Shown here: positions 25,215 through 33,822 of the stretch, in pieces
How positions within the stretch are numbered: the stretch's first letter is position 1
How the letters are laid out: each line of letters opens with the position of its first letter
NCBI GenBank assembly: GCA_023443745.1
Contig: JAEZTB010000030.1
Location: forward strand, 1-64,000
DNA length: 64,000 nt
Direction of reading: 5' to 3'
DNA from: Bacillota bacterium
GTDB lineage: Bacteria; Bacillota; Clostridia; DSM-8532
Notes under the pieces: model-generated
The model's database searches: none
The model's input: the letters and a program-made list of their open reading frames with translations, nothing else
What the model was told of the DNA's origin: nothing
Program-made: the position numbers and the translations under genes

Positions 25215-25964
25215 ATGGTCAGGAAGATTTTTTTATCAAAGGGACTATATTTTCCGTATATATCATTAATATTGATTATGAGTTGCCTGGTGGTATCAAT
25301 ACCGGCTCATTACAGCGCTCCTTTGTTTGTCTATCTTGTTCCCTGGCAAAACATATACCAGAATTATCAGCTTTTTACCTCACAATTCGCACATGGTGTT
25401 ATGGAGGGCTTCAAGGGTATATCCTTTGAGCTCCATCTTATTACCAACCTTGTCTCTATTGCTTTTTTTGGAGTATTCTGCGAAAGAGTCCTGGGACCCT
25501 CAAAAATGCTTCTTTTGTCTTTTATTTCAGCTTTTGCCCATATCATTACAAGGCTTGTGTTGAATAGCTTCGGGACAGGTATTTCAGGCATTTCCTGGGC
25601 ATATGTACCAATAGCTTTTTATACTTTTTTAATAATATATAAAAGGGAAAAGAAGAAATTTTTTTCAAGTGCCGTATCCTTGCTGGGACTCATTTTATTG
25701 TTTTTATCCTGGATTGGAGTTACAGCAGGAAACTTTATAATGGGGTGGCATACCAGCAATATTTTTCATCTGGTAGCAACATTGGCAGGTGCTACTTTCC
25801 TGCTTGTGTGGAAAAAATATATTGATTGCAAATTTGACCAGATTATTGCAAATCGAATTGAAGCTTTAGTTTTCCACAGGCTAACAATACTGGACAAGGT
25901 TTCAGTTATGGCCTCGCTGGTAATCCTAATCAGCTTGGGGAAAATAATAATTACATTTTTTTGA
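25215..25964 (+). CDS. Rhomboid-family intramembrane serine protease (probable)
   Basis: A 249-aa membrane protein with six or more hydrophobic segments. Rhomboid hallmarks: HLITNL (HxxxN) in the second segment, GISGISWAY carrying the presumed catalytic Ser in GxSG, and a later segment beginning FHLVATLAGATF with the presumed catalytic His. It would cleave membrane proteins within or next to the membrane; substrates are unknown. I chose the ATG at 25215 because GGAGGGG precedes it by six bases. Overall similarity to model rhomboids is limited, so an inactive homologue is possible, although the Ser and His are present. It is monocistronic, ending at a hairpin shared with the converging gene. 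Confidence 0.7.
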   Translation: MVRKIFLSKGLYFPYISLILIMSCLVVSIPAHYSAPLFVYLVPWQNIYQNYQLFTSQFAHGVMEGFKGISFELHLITNLVSIAFFGVFCERVLGPSKMLLLSFISAFAHIITRLVLNSFGTGISGISWAYVPIAFYTFLIIYKREKKKFFSSAVSLLGLILLFLSWIGVTAGNFIMGWHTSNIFHLVATLAGATFLLVWKKYIDCKFDQIIANRIEALVFHRLTILDKVSVMASLVILISLGKIIITFF

Positions 25965-25990
25965 AAAAGCTCCGAGTTTTAATCGGAGCT
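25961..25990 (-). terminator. Terminator between rhomboid gene and degenerate-GGDEF gene
   Basis: AGCTCCG (25968-25974) pairs with CGGAGCT (25984-25990). Read on the minus strand the stem is followed by TTTTTC, so it terminates the gene at 25992-26909 and may also serve the rhomboid gene. Confidence 0.7.
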
Positions 25991-25991
25991 A

Positions 25992-26909
25992 CTAGAAGAA
26001 CCTTTTGTACTGTCTTATTTTTTGCTTGTAATTTTCTATTTCAGTTCTGGACAGAGCATTGAGAGGAGATCGTATGGTACTGATGACCATGCTGTTGTTA
26101 ATGCCGTTTTCCAATCGCTCCAGCAGCAAATCCAGGCTCGTCTCATCATGAGGGTAGGTGGCCGAATAGAGGTAGAGCTTTCTGTAATTACCGGGTCTCC
26201 CTAATTCCAATTTAAAGGCTTCTCGAAATTTTTCCTCAAGAATGGGCACAAAATCCTTTTCAGTGAAAGGAAACACCCCAATAAAGGTTTCCATATCCAC
26301 CCGGAGAACTTTGTCCGTATCCCGAAGAAAGGTTTTGACCTTATCGATGAGACCTTTTACAACATCCTCTCCATCTCCGTTATAATGTGCCATTACTAAG
26401 GACAGTGGATAATTCCCACGCTGGGCATATTTAAGCTCACGGTTCAATGCCTCCATTACGCCCGGATTTTCCATGATCTCCAGGTTAAAACGCGGCTCTT
26501 CTTTTTTAGCCGATTCAGGAGGGTTAAGCTTTTCATAGTAAGGTGCAAGCTTTTCTTCAACGATCTGTTTATATCGCTCCCGGTTCTTTGGCAAAAGCAA
26601 AACGTCACGAATGCCGGTATTCATAACATAGGTAACGACTTCGGCTGTGTCCTTCCAAACGACGGCCAGCATGGATATGGACGACGTAACTTCCTTTAAT
26701 CGATCGATCTCAACTCTGATTGCAGTCTTGTTCCAATCATTGATCTCAAAAACAGCAAGACAGATTTCTTTACCAAAAGCCTCAAGCTTAAGGTTTAAAT
26801 CATCTACATCCACAACATCAAGAATACCCATTCCCGCGCCTGCTATGGATTTTAACAGAATTCCTTTAAGAAATCGATTCTCAACATGAAGTAGTATTTT
26901 CTTGTCCAT
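25992..26909 (-). CDS. Receiver-like plus degenerate GGDEF protein
   Basis: A 305-aa cytoplasmic protein. Residues 1-120 look like a receiver-type alpha/beta domain (KKILLHVENRFLKGILLKSI and VMNTGIRDVLLLPKNRE), but I see no clear acidic pair plus phospho-Asp. Residues 150-280 resemble a diguanylate cyclase fold in which the GGDEF signature is replaced by VDMETF (in the LRVDMETFIGVFPF segment), so catalytic activity is unlikely. It probably acts as a protein- or nucleotide-binding signalling module. A promoter is visible at 26978-27006, so it is likely transcribed separately from the sugar operon upstream. Confidence 0.65.
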   Translation of the reverse strand: MDKKILLHVENRFLKGILLKSIAGAGMGILDVVDVDDLNLKLEAFGKEICLAVFEINDWNKTAIRVEIDRLKEVTSSISMLAVVWKDTAEVVTYVMNTGIRDVLLLPKNRERYKQIVEEKLAPYYEKLNPPESAKKEEPRFNLEIMENPGVMEALNRELKYAQRGNYPLSLVMAHYNGDGEDVVKGLIDKVKTFLRDTDKVLRVDMETFIGVFPFTEKDFVPILEEKFREAFKLELGRPGNYRKLYLYSATYPHDETSLDLLLERLENGINNSMVISTIRSPLNALSRTEIENYKQKIRQYKRFF

Positions 26910-26977
26910 GATCCCAAAGCCATCCCTTGCTTATCTGTTTGCCCGGGCAAAATCCTTTCTGCCCAAAGGGTATCTTA

Positions 26978-27006
26978 ATTATACCATCGGCAAAAATCAG
27001 GGACAA
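26978..27006 (-). promoter_or_regulatory. Promoter of the degenerate-GGDEF gene
   Basis: On the minus strand TTGTCC (27006-27001), a 17-nt spacer and TATAAT (26983-26978). It lies in the short gap after the SIS gene and reads into the gene starting at 26909. Confidence 0.55.
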
Positions 27007-27045
27007 ACATTAGGAAATATGGGAGGCATATTGCTATTTTTGCAT

Positions 27046-27657
27046 TTATTTTTCGTTTTCCCTCAACTGCCCCAGCGTTCCCCCGGGATGCCACCTTACA
27101 TACTGCTGGGGATTAATCCCCTTCATTTCCTGTAAAATAATGCTGAGTCCCTGGAGAACCAGCAGCTCTGCTATGATGGATGAACGGGGCGCCCGATTTA
27201 AAGTATCGCCCTCCCGTCTGACTCCTGCATATAAGAAAACATCTCCGGTCTTGGCCAGCCAGGATTCCGCATTTCCGGTAACGGCGACAATCTTGGCACC
27301 ATTGCGCTTTAATGTTTCCACAGTGGCTTTTAGCTCAACTGTCTCGCCACTGTTTGAGATGGCGATGACAACGTCGCCTTCACGTACCTGCCCTGAAGAG
27401 CCATGTACGGCTTCAGTTCCATGGAGCACATAAGTCGGGGTACCCGTTGATGACAGTAATGAAGCGATGTAGCCTGCAACATAGGAAGGCTTTCCTATGC
27501 CTGTAATATGTATACGGCCACCATTTTGCTCAGCATTATTGATCAGTTCCACAGCTTTTTGATAAAAGCCTTCCTGAATCTTCCCTCTTAACTCTTCCAA
27601 TTCTTCAAAGGCAACATTTAAAAAGTCCTTTGCATTACTTTCATCAATGGATGTCAT
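27046..27657 (-). CDS. SIS-domain sugar-phosphate isomerase, KdsD/KpsF-like
   Basis: A 203-aa single SIS domain. IHITGIGKPSYVAGYIASLL (49-68), a TGTPTYVLHGTEAVHG segment with His85, and AISNSGET match the arabinose-5-phosphate isomerase (KdsD/KpsF/GutQ) pattern, in which an equivalent His lies in the AEASHGD motif. The CBS pair of KdsD is absent; SIS-only versions of this isomerase are known. Expected reaction: D-arabinose 5-phosphate to and from D-ribulose 5-phosphate. Its ATG overlaps the stop of the upstream kinase by 4 bp, so the two are translationally coupled. In this context a catabolic role is more likely than Kdo synthesis, since the host looks Gram-positive. Alternatives: 6-phospho-3-hexuloisomerase or another SIS enzyme. 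Confidence 0.75.
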   Translation of the reverse strand: MTSIDESNAKDFLNVAFEELEELRGKIQEGFYQKAVELINNAEQNGGRIHITGIGKPSYVAGYIASLLSSTGTPTYVLHGTEAVHGSSGQVREGDVVIAISNSGETVELKATVETLKRNGAKIVAVTGNAESWLAKTGDVFLYAGVRREGDTLNRAPRSSIIAELLVLQGLSIILQEMKGINPQQYVRWHPGGTLGQLRENEK

Positions 27658-28649
27658 AAAGCTTTACTTTCCCCTTTCAATAATTTTTCGTGGACCGCTA
27701 TGAGCTCCTCCACTTCCCTATAAAGCGGGAGGGAAGGCTGGGCACCCATTCTTGATACTGTAAGCGTTGCGGTATAATTGGCAAAGTCAAGGGCCTCATC
27801 AAAGCTTTTACCTGAAGCAACCGCAGTGCAAAAAGATCCTACAAAAGAATCCCCTGCCGCTGTCGGGTCCAAAACCTGAACGATATCGATACAGGGCTTG
27901 TAAATAAAGCAGTCGTCATTCATAAAGGCCGCACCGTTGCTACCCAACGTGATGATGACATTTTTTACACCCCTCCTCAGCAGCTCTTGAGCCGCTTGCT
28001 TTACCGTTTCCAAATCCAGAATGCCCTCTTTTTTAGTTATGGCGACTCCGGTAAGATCGGCAGCCTCATGTTCATTGGGAGAGATATAGGTCAGCTTTTC
28101 AAGTAATTCTATTGAAAGAGGTGCAGAGGGTGCTGAATTCAACATCACCGGAACTCCGGCTTCATAGGCATAGGCGGCCACAGCTTCATTAACCGCCATG
28201 GGTATTTCCAACTGGAGAATAACCATATCGTACTCTTTAATGGTCTCCTTCAAAAAAACAACATCCTCGGGCTTAATAGTCATATTCGCGCCAGGAACCA
28301 CGATGATTCTGTTCTTGGCCTTCTGCCCCGGCGTGATTTCAAGCGTAATGCTTCCGACCCCTGATGAGATTTGTTTATCAATCATAACATGGGATATGTC
28401 AACGCCGGACGACTCTACTGCTTGAACCATTTCCCTGCCGAATCCGTCGTCTCCGACCTGTCCTACAAAAGTAACATCCGCTCCGAGTCTTGAAGCCTGA
28501 ACAGCCTGATTGGCACCCTTACCGCCTGAAGCAGTCCTGAAGCTCAGTCCGTCAATAACGGTCTCCCCTTCATTTGGAACCCTGGATGTACTGACGATGA
28601 GATCCATAACGAAGCTGCCCACCACAAGAATTTTTGGTCTTCTTTCCAT
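27654..28649 (-). CDS. PfkB-family sugar kinase (ribokinase-like)
   Basis: A 331-aa kinase. The N-terminal PfkB signature is SGGKGANQAVQASRLGADV (41-59), and the C-terminal signature DPTAAGDSFVGSF (about 266-278) keeps the catalytic Asp, with TAAGD where most have TGAGD. Ribokinase-type members phosphorylate pentoses at O5. Because the next, overlapping gene encodes an arabinose-5-phosphate-isomerase-like protein and the operon carries GH172 and a DUF4185-like protein, D-arabinose (furanose form) is my preferred substrate; ribose or fructose are the alternatives. It lies 40 bp after the GH172 gene in the same operon. The family is sure; the substrate is inferred. Confidence 0.85.
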   Translation of the reverse strand: MERRPKILVVGSFVMDLIVSTSRVPNEGETVIDGLSFRTASGGKGANQAVQASRLGADVTFVGQVGDDGFGREMVQAVESSGVDISHVMIDKQISSGVGSITLEITPGQKAKNRIIVVPGANMTIKPEDVVFLKETIKEYDMVILQLEIPMAVNEAVAAYAYEAGVPVMLNSAPSAPLSIELLEKLTYISPNEHEAADLTGVAITKKEGILDLETVKQAAQELLRRGVKNVIITLGSNGAAFMNDDCFIYKPCIDIVQVLDPTAAGDSFVGSFCTAVASGKSFDEALDFANYTATLTVSRMGAQPSLPLYREVEELIAVHEKLLKGESKAL

Positions 28650-28689
28650 CGAATCATCCTTTCGTGACTATTTTCACGTTTTCTGGGTT

Positions 28690-29784
28690 TTACTTATATT
28701 CCCACTGGAATTCTTCCTCGTTGATGGGCAGACGTTTTGATACTTCAGGCAGCTTTTCAAATGCCTTATGGGGCTCAGTCTGATACCAGTAGGCTGTTGC
28801 AGACCAATCATCGGAACGGTGGTTGTTATGGCCGTGCTCGATAGTCACACGGATGGATTGCTCAAACATGATGGGATCCTGGATGTGGTACCGATAGTAG
28901 GTGATCTTACCTTTCCAATTATCCTTACCTCCCAGAATGATGCCATGGTAGGGCGCTGAATACTCCTGCTGAGGACACCAAGCCATGTTGACATAGTCCT
29001 CGGTGCCTGTACCGTGGAGATTGGGCGGCCATTTTTCTCCATCTATGTAGATCATGTCATCGCCTTCGCCGGGCCAGTCCCATTTAGCAGTTTCTCTTAA
29101 ATTATGGATGTTGATATTGCAGCCGACATAATGGCCCCTGCCTTCAGCATCCAAAATGACAAAGTTACCCTCCCCGGTGGTATTTTCTCCCGTCAATTGA
29201 AATTCCCTATTGGTCATGTTTGCATCTGAAATGCCCTGTGTGGGATTTTCTCTATGCCAAGCGGCGTGGAACCTGAGCATTCCTTCGCGAAGCTTATCGT
29301 AAGCCTCATAATCGACATAATAATAGAAAAGGCATGTGGCCTCACATTCATTTAGAACCTCAAGCCTGGCCCCTTTTGCAAAAGGCATGGGAAACCAGCA
29401 GTTAAAGCCTTTGCCGTCCTCGGGGCTCATTTGAAGGGGGGCGGACACAAAGTTTTTACTGCGGGCATGGCCCATGCCAAAAAAATCTCCAATAGGGGCC
29501 TCCACACTGGGATTTTCTTCTCCATCCCAAAACATGCGAAGAACAATCTTCCGCAGAAAATCTTTTTCCTCAGGCACACAGTCCATGGCGAGGGTAACCC
29601 AAATATGCGTGATGCACCCTGCACCTTCAATGTCAGCAATAATTCGCGTTTCGCCGGATTCTATATGGAGTCTGTCGTCATTTCCGCCTGTCCGGTCAAA
29701 GCTTGAAAATCTCTTTCTTTTGCCTGCTCTTTCATATGCAATTGTGTTTAGTGACGCAACCGGTGCTCCAATTATGTCTCTCAT
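28690..29784 (-). CDS. DUF2961 / GH172 glycoside hydrolase
   Basis: A 364-aa protein without signal peptide, so probably cytoplasmic, of the DUF2961 family. Family features visible: FSSFDRTGGNDDRLHIESGE near the N-terminus, EGAGCITHIWVT, GDFFGMGH, and HGTGTEDYVNMAW near residue 255. Characterised GH172 members act on alpha-D-fructofuranosides (difructose dianhydride I) or release D-arabinofuranose from mycobacterial arabinan. Being intracellular, it would act on imported oligosaccharides. It follows the secreted propeller gene by 49 bp and precedes the kinase. AGGAGGTAATT precedes the ATG. Which of the two furanoside activities it has cannot be read from sequence alone; the neighbouring kinase and isomerase favour D-arabinofuranose. 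Confidence 0.8.
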   Translation of the reverse strand: MRDIIGAPVASLNTIAYERAGKRKRFSSFDRTGGNDDRLHIESGETRIIADIEGAGCITHIWVTLAMDCVPEEKDFLRKIVLRMFWDGEENPSVEAPIGDFFGMGHARSKNFVSAPLQMSPEDGKGFNCWFPMPFAKGARLEVLNECEATCLFYYYVDYEAYDKLREGMLRFHAAWHRENPTQGISDANMTNREFQLTGENTTGEGNFVILDAEGRGHYVGCNINIHNLRETAKWDWPGEGDDMIYIDGEKWPPNLHGTGTEDYVNMAWCPQQEYSAPYHGIILGGKDNWKGKITYYRYHIQDPIMFEQSIRVTIEHGHNNHRSDDWSATAYWYQTEPHKAFEKLPEVSKRLPINEEEFQWEYK

Positions 29785-29833
29785 AATTACCTCCTGAAAT
29801 TATTATTAAGTACCTGAATGCCTTGTTTTGCTG

Positions 29834-31972
29834 TTATCGCTGCCTGATTGTGAAATCGTCAAATTGCATCCATACGTCCTGGCCATTTGACCACCAGCCG
29901 CCAAATACACTCATTGTCGTATTTGTACCGGAATTGAAATCAACTATTAGCTGTGTATAATCAGCCATTCCTCCGAAATTAACCTCATTTTTCACTGAGC
30001 CGTCTGAGTTCCTGACACCAAAATACCCGGCATTGGCTAAATTGTTTGAATTTTTAATCCAACCGGTAAACCTGTAGTTTGTGTTGGGTGTTACATTGAA
30101 ATTCTGGTTGATACAGTTCCAGGTTCCATTGTCACTTGTACGAATGAAGGCATTGTTTTTTCCTGTTTTGGCAAAGCCCAGATTAATGTCTATGCCTTTG
30201 TCCGTTGCCGTACCTTGGGTATACCATGGCGCAGAAATAAGGGTTCGTGACGTCTGGGATTCGAAGCTGCAATCTGAAAGCAGGTTGGGATTAATGTTTG
30301 CATAATAAACTTCAAGCTCGGATATGGATGTGAAATATTCCGTTCCTCCCGGAGCCCCAATAATACGAACACCATCCCCTACAATATCGTTGAATGTGAA
30401 CGTATATGTCACATAATCTCCTGGCGTAGGGCCGGGATTCATAGACAGTCCGGTTACATCAACCCAGTTGAAATTCTGTCTTACCTGGACCTTCATATCT
30501 TTGAACCAGCCGCCATCTGTGAACATCTTTCCGGTAGTGTAAACGACCTTGTTCATGTTATAAGCCTTATCCCATGTATATCCCCAGAAGTCCTGTGCTT
30601 TTGCCTCACCATTCCAGCTGTCACAATTGACATTCTTTACACCATCATTAAGGGCCCATGGGTTTCCTTGATGGAAGCTTCCTTTTGTGATAGGAGTTTT
30701 TGCTGATCCGGTCACAGCCAGGTTATTTGTATCGCTCTTCGAATTGTTGGCTAAAGCTCCGGTATAGGGTGTAACATAGAGCTGCCTCAAAGAGAAATTA
30801 TAGTTGTTGATACCCCCCATGAATGTATTGGCATTCACCCACATTTTTCTTCCATCGCTGCTTATGTACTTGGAAGGAATGATGGTGGTGTATCCGCCAT
30901 TTTTGTTATCATTCCAGGGATAGGACCCAAAGTCCTTGGAAAGGAACTTTTTCCATGGTCCCCATGGCTTTGGAGCCTCAAAGAACTCAAAGGTGTATTC
31001 GGTCCAGGAGCAGTAAATATACCTGTTTAGACCTTTATTATATGTAATGCTGCCCTGGGACAATGTTGTCATATCTCTGATATTGGCAGCGGGGAAGCCG
31101 GATGTAACATTGGAATATACTCGGGTATCATCCTGAAAAACAGGCTTTTTGGCACTTATATTGCCACCTGTTGACCAGGATGGATTAGCTCCGTCCAATC
31201 CGCCGGTCCAGAATTGCCAGTTGTTAATATTCTGCAGATCGCTGGTTTTTGCAATTCGTGCCAGGTACAGCTTTGTCGGGTCCTGTACTCTATTGTTGAA
31301 TGAATCACGCCAGTTATTATCGAGTCCGTAAGCATAGACATAATCATCGTCTGTACTTCCCGTTACATTATCAACTCCGTCCTTGCCGAAGTCGAGAAAC
31401 ATGACGGTTGTAAAAACATAGTTACTGAACATGGGTGTAGAGGTATTATATGTCCATGTAGCTCCTTTATTGGTTGATTTAAGAATGGTAGCATTGGGAG
31501 CATCGTCAAAAGCTCCCGCACCGCTTTTTAAATCTTGGACAGCCATATACAGCACACCGTTTATTGACACCATTCCTGTAGGTTTCCTATTGTATTCGGC
31601 AGGATTTGCCCACACCCTTCCAACATTGTCTGCAATTCTTTGGCCGACAATATTCCGGGAATCGGGATGCCCGCCTGTAATTTTACTTACTACAATATCA
31701 GCCCAAGATGCGCTTAAATTAAAGCCTTTGCCGTCGCCATTGGCCAGATAGAGCACATCGTCATTTGACCATGCACAGGGCCATAAGTCGCCGTCACTGG
31801 CGGTATTATAAATGTCGGCTTCTTCAATAAATGCAGTCGCAAAGAACGTACTTTCTCCAGGTGTTACGGCCTTTACCCTGGATGCAGGAGATGCAGCGAA
31901 TATTGCAATCGTACTAAAAATGACGATTAATGAATGAACCAGAATTTTCTTAAAGCTTGCCTTTTTCTTCAT
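29834..31972 (-). CDS. Secreted DUF4185/GH183-like propeller protein with binding modules
   Basis: A 712-aa exported protein. I chose the ATG at 31972 because GGAG lies eight bases upstream. Signal peptide 1-35 (hydrophobic ILVHSLIVIFSTIAIFA). Residues 40-400 form a probable five-bladed propeller containing DGDLWPCAWSNDDVLYLANG (60-79), RKPTGMVSINGVLYMAVQDL and EAPKPWGPWKKF, a pattern I associate with DUF4185; that family includes endo-D-arabinanases (GH183). A discoidin-like region (about 415-557) and a C-terminal CBM4/9-like beta-sandwich (560-712) should bind carbohydrate. It starts 12 bp after the permease stop. DUF4185 assignment is from memory of the motif and is moderately sure; a sialidase-like or other propeller hydrolase is the alternative. 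Confidence 0.65.
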   Translation of the reverse strand: MKKKASFKKILVHSLIVIFSTIAIFAASPASRVKAVTPGESTFFATAFIEEADIYNTASDGDLWPCAWSNDDVLYLANGDGKGFNLSASWADIVVSKITGGHPDSRNIVGQRIADNVGRVWANPAEYNRKPTGMVSINGVLYMAVQDLKSGAGAFDDAPNATILKSTNKGATWTYNTSTPMFSNYVFTTVMFLDFGKDGVDNVTGSTDDDYVYAYGLDNNWRDSFNNRVQDPTKLYLARIAKTSDLQNINNWQFWTGGLDGANPSWSTGGNISAKKPVFQDDTRVYSNVTSGFPAANIRDMTTLSQGSITYNKGLNRYIYCSWTEYTFEFFEAPKPWGPWKKFLSKDFGSYPWNDNKNGGYTTIIPSKYISSDGRKMWVNANTFMGGINNYNFSLRQLYVTPYTGALANNSKSDTNNLAVTGSAKTPITKGSFHQGNPWALNDGVKNVNCDSWNGEAKAQDFWGYTWDKAYNMNKVVYTTGKMFTDGGWFKDMKVQVRQNFNWVDVTGLSMNPGPTPGDYVTYTFTFNDIVGDGVRIIGAPGGTEYFTSISELEVYYANINPNLLSDCSFESQTSRTLISAPWYTQGTATDKGIDINLGFAKTGKNNAFIRTSDNGTWNCINQNFNVTPNTNYRFTGWIKNSNNLANAGYFGVRNSDGSVKNEVNFGGMADYTQLIVDFNSGTNTTMSVFGGWWSNGQDVWMQFDDFTIRQR

Positions 31973-31984
31973 AATATTCACTCC

Positions 31985-32818
31985 TTACTTTATTCCGCTC
32001 ATTTTAATTCCTTCCACAAGGTATTTCTGCAATGCAAAGAACATAATGATAGTCGGTATAATAGCTATAACGCCAGCAGCCATGACCGCATCCCATCTTG
32101 CGCCGTTTCTTCCTATAAAATTGGATATGGCCACCTGCAATACCCACATGTTATCCTTTTGTGCAACTATCAGAGGCCATAGGTAATTGTTCCAATTTGC
32201 TATGAAGAACGCGACAGCCAGCGTAATGCTGATGGATTTGGACAAAGGCAGGTATATCTTTGAAAATATTCCGAAGTTTGAACAGCCGTCTATTGTTGCC
32301 GCTTCAGCCAGGTCCTTGGGCACCGTCAGGAAAAATTGCCTGAAAAGAAATATACCATAAGCATGGGGTATGGCCGGAATGATGATGCCCTGGTATGTAT
32401 TGAGCCAGCCAAATTCTTTAACCATAATAAACAATGGGATCATGATGACTGAAAACGGCACCATAAGTGTACTGAGAATCCAGAGGAAGACGAATTTCTT
32501 TCCGGCAAAATCCACCCTTGCAAGGGTATATCCGGCCATGGAATGAAATATTAATGCGACAATTGTAACCGTTGAAGATATAAAAAGTGAATTTAAGAAG
32601 GATCTGATGAAGTCATCCTGCAAGGCGTATTTATACCCTTCAAAGGATATGGTCTTTGGTATGAGCTTAAGATCATAAACCTGAGCCGTAGGCTTTACGG
32701 AGGATATAACCATCGAATAGATGGGCAGCAGCAGAAGAACGCCCAGCATTACAGCAAATACTATTTTTACAAAAAATAATATCTGGTTGTTTCGTTGTAT
32801 TGCATTTTTAGTATTCAT
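31985..32818 (-). CDS. Sugar ABC transporter permease (MalG type)
   Basis: A 277-aa inner-membrane permease of the CUT1 family with six hydrophobic segments. The cytoplasmic EAA loop is seen as EAATIDGCSNFGIFSKIYLPL (around residues 178-198), which contacts the ATPase. It overlaps the partner permease gene by 11 bp. No ATP-binding subunit is in the operon; CUT1 systems commonly share an MsmX-type ATPase encoded elsewhere. The operon predicts uptake of a furanoside oligosaccharide. Confidence 0.9.
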   Translation of the reverse strand: MNTKNAIQRNNQILFFVKIVFAVMLGVLLLLPIYSMVISSVKPTAQVYDLKLIPKTISFEGYKYALQDDFIRSFLNSLFISSTVTIVALIFHSMAGYTLARVDFAGKKFVFLWILSTLMVPFSVIMIPLFIMVKEFGWLNTYQGIIIPAIPHAYGIFLFRQFFLTVPKDLAEAATIDGCSNFGIFSKIYLPLSKSISITLAVAFFIANWNNYLWPLIVAQKDNMWVLQVAISNFIGRNGARWDAVMAAGVIAIIPTIIMFFALQKYLVEGIKMSGIK

Positions 32819-33737
32819 CCGGATTCCCCTTTGTTAGTTTTAGCTGAAACAGGCTCAGTACAAAAATGATAATAAACAGCACAAATGCCAAGGCTGATGA
32901 ATATCCCATCTTCATGTAGTCAAAGGCGTTTTTGTAAATATAATAGACGGATACATTGGTTGCTTGCGCCGGCCCACCGTTCGTTATTATTTTTATCTGA
33001 TCAAAGACTTGGAAGGATGCGATGGTCGTGATGACTAATACAAACGTGCTTACTTCCCTTAACAATGGGAATGTTATGCTTCTGAAAATCTGAAATGCAT
33101 TGGCACCGTCCAGTCTTGCAGCTTCATAGTAGCTTACCGGAATATCCTTCAATGCAGCTAAAAATACAATGGCATAATAGCCTATAAGCATCCAAGCTGA
33201 AATAAATGCTATGCAAAACAAAGCCTGTTTTGGATTACCTAGAAAGGTCTGGCGCGGTATACCAAAAAAACCTATCATTTTATTGATATATCCGTTTTTC
33301 TCATCAAACATGAACATCCACATAATAGCCGCTACAACAGTCGAAACCGAATAGGGAATAAAATAGATGGTTCTGAAAAACTCCTGGGCCTTGCCTTTGA
33401 TCGAGTTGATAAACACTGCCAACGATAATGAAAATACAAAAACCATGGGTACAAACATGAGTGCATATTTTAAAGTAGTCAGAAGAGAAGTCCACCATTC
33501 CTCATCCGACATCAGAGTCTTATAATTGGCCAGACCCACATACTTCATGGGCTCAAGGACATTCCAGTTATGCAAGCTTACATAGAAGGCTATCAGTATC
33601 GGCAAAAAAATGAAGACTGCCAAGCCGATAACATCAGGTGCAAGCATAAGATAAGCAAAGATATTATCTTTCACTTTTTTGTTTTTCAGAAATCTATTCT
33701 TTTTTTGCCTCAGATCTCTTGACATTACTCCTGCCAT
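32808..33737 (-). CDS. Sugar ABC transporter permease (MalF type)
   Basis: A 309-aa CUT1 permease. A charged N-terminus (RQKKNRFLKNKKVKDN) precedes six membrane segments, and the EAA loop is YYEAARLDGANAFQIFRSIT (about 205-224). The start ATG follows AGGAG with seven-base spacing. It follows the binding-protein gene after a strong intercistronic hairpin and overlaps the MalG-type gene, so it should be made at lower level than the binding protein. Forms the channel with the next gene product. Confidence 0.9.
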   Translation of the reverse strand: MAGVMSRDLRQKKNRFLKNKKVKDNIFAYLMLAPDVIGLAVFIFLPILIAFYVSLHNWNVLEPMKYVGLANYKTLMSDEEWWTSLLTTLKYALMFVPMVFVFSLSLAVFINSIKGKAQEFFRTIYFIPYSVSTVVAAIMWMFMFDEKNGYINKMIGFFGIPRQTFLGNPKQALFCIAFISAWMLIGYYAIVFLAALKDIPVSYYEAARLDGANAFQIFRSITFPLLREVSTFVLVITTIASFQVFDQIKIITNGGPAQATNVSVYYIYKNAFDYMKMGYSSALAFVLFIIIFVLSLFQLKLTKGNPDEY

Positions 33738-33779
33738 GTAAATTCTCCTGTATGCTTAATGGTATATAGTCATTAAATG

Positions 33780-33809
33780 ATTCCGCCCCAAATTGCTCTG
33801 GGGCGGAAT
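33780..33809 (-). other. Intercistronic stem-loop after the binding-protein gene
   Basis: A perfect 11-bp stem, ATTCCGCCCCA (33780-33790) with TGGGGCGGAAT (33799-33809), without a T-run. Such hairpins between a binding-protein gene and permease genes typically stabilise the upstream message or partly stop transcription, giving excess binding protein. Confidence 0.65.
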
Positions 33810-33822
33810 GAGTCAAATCATG

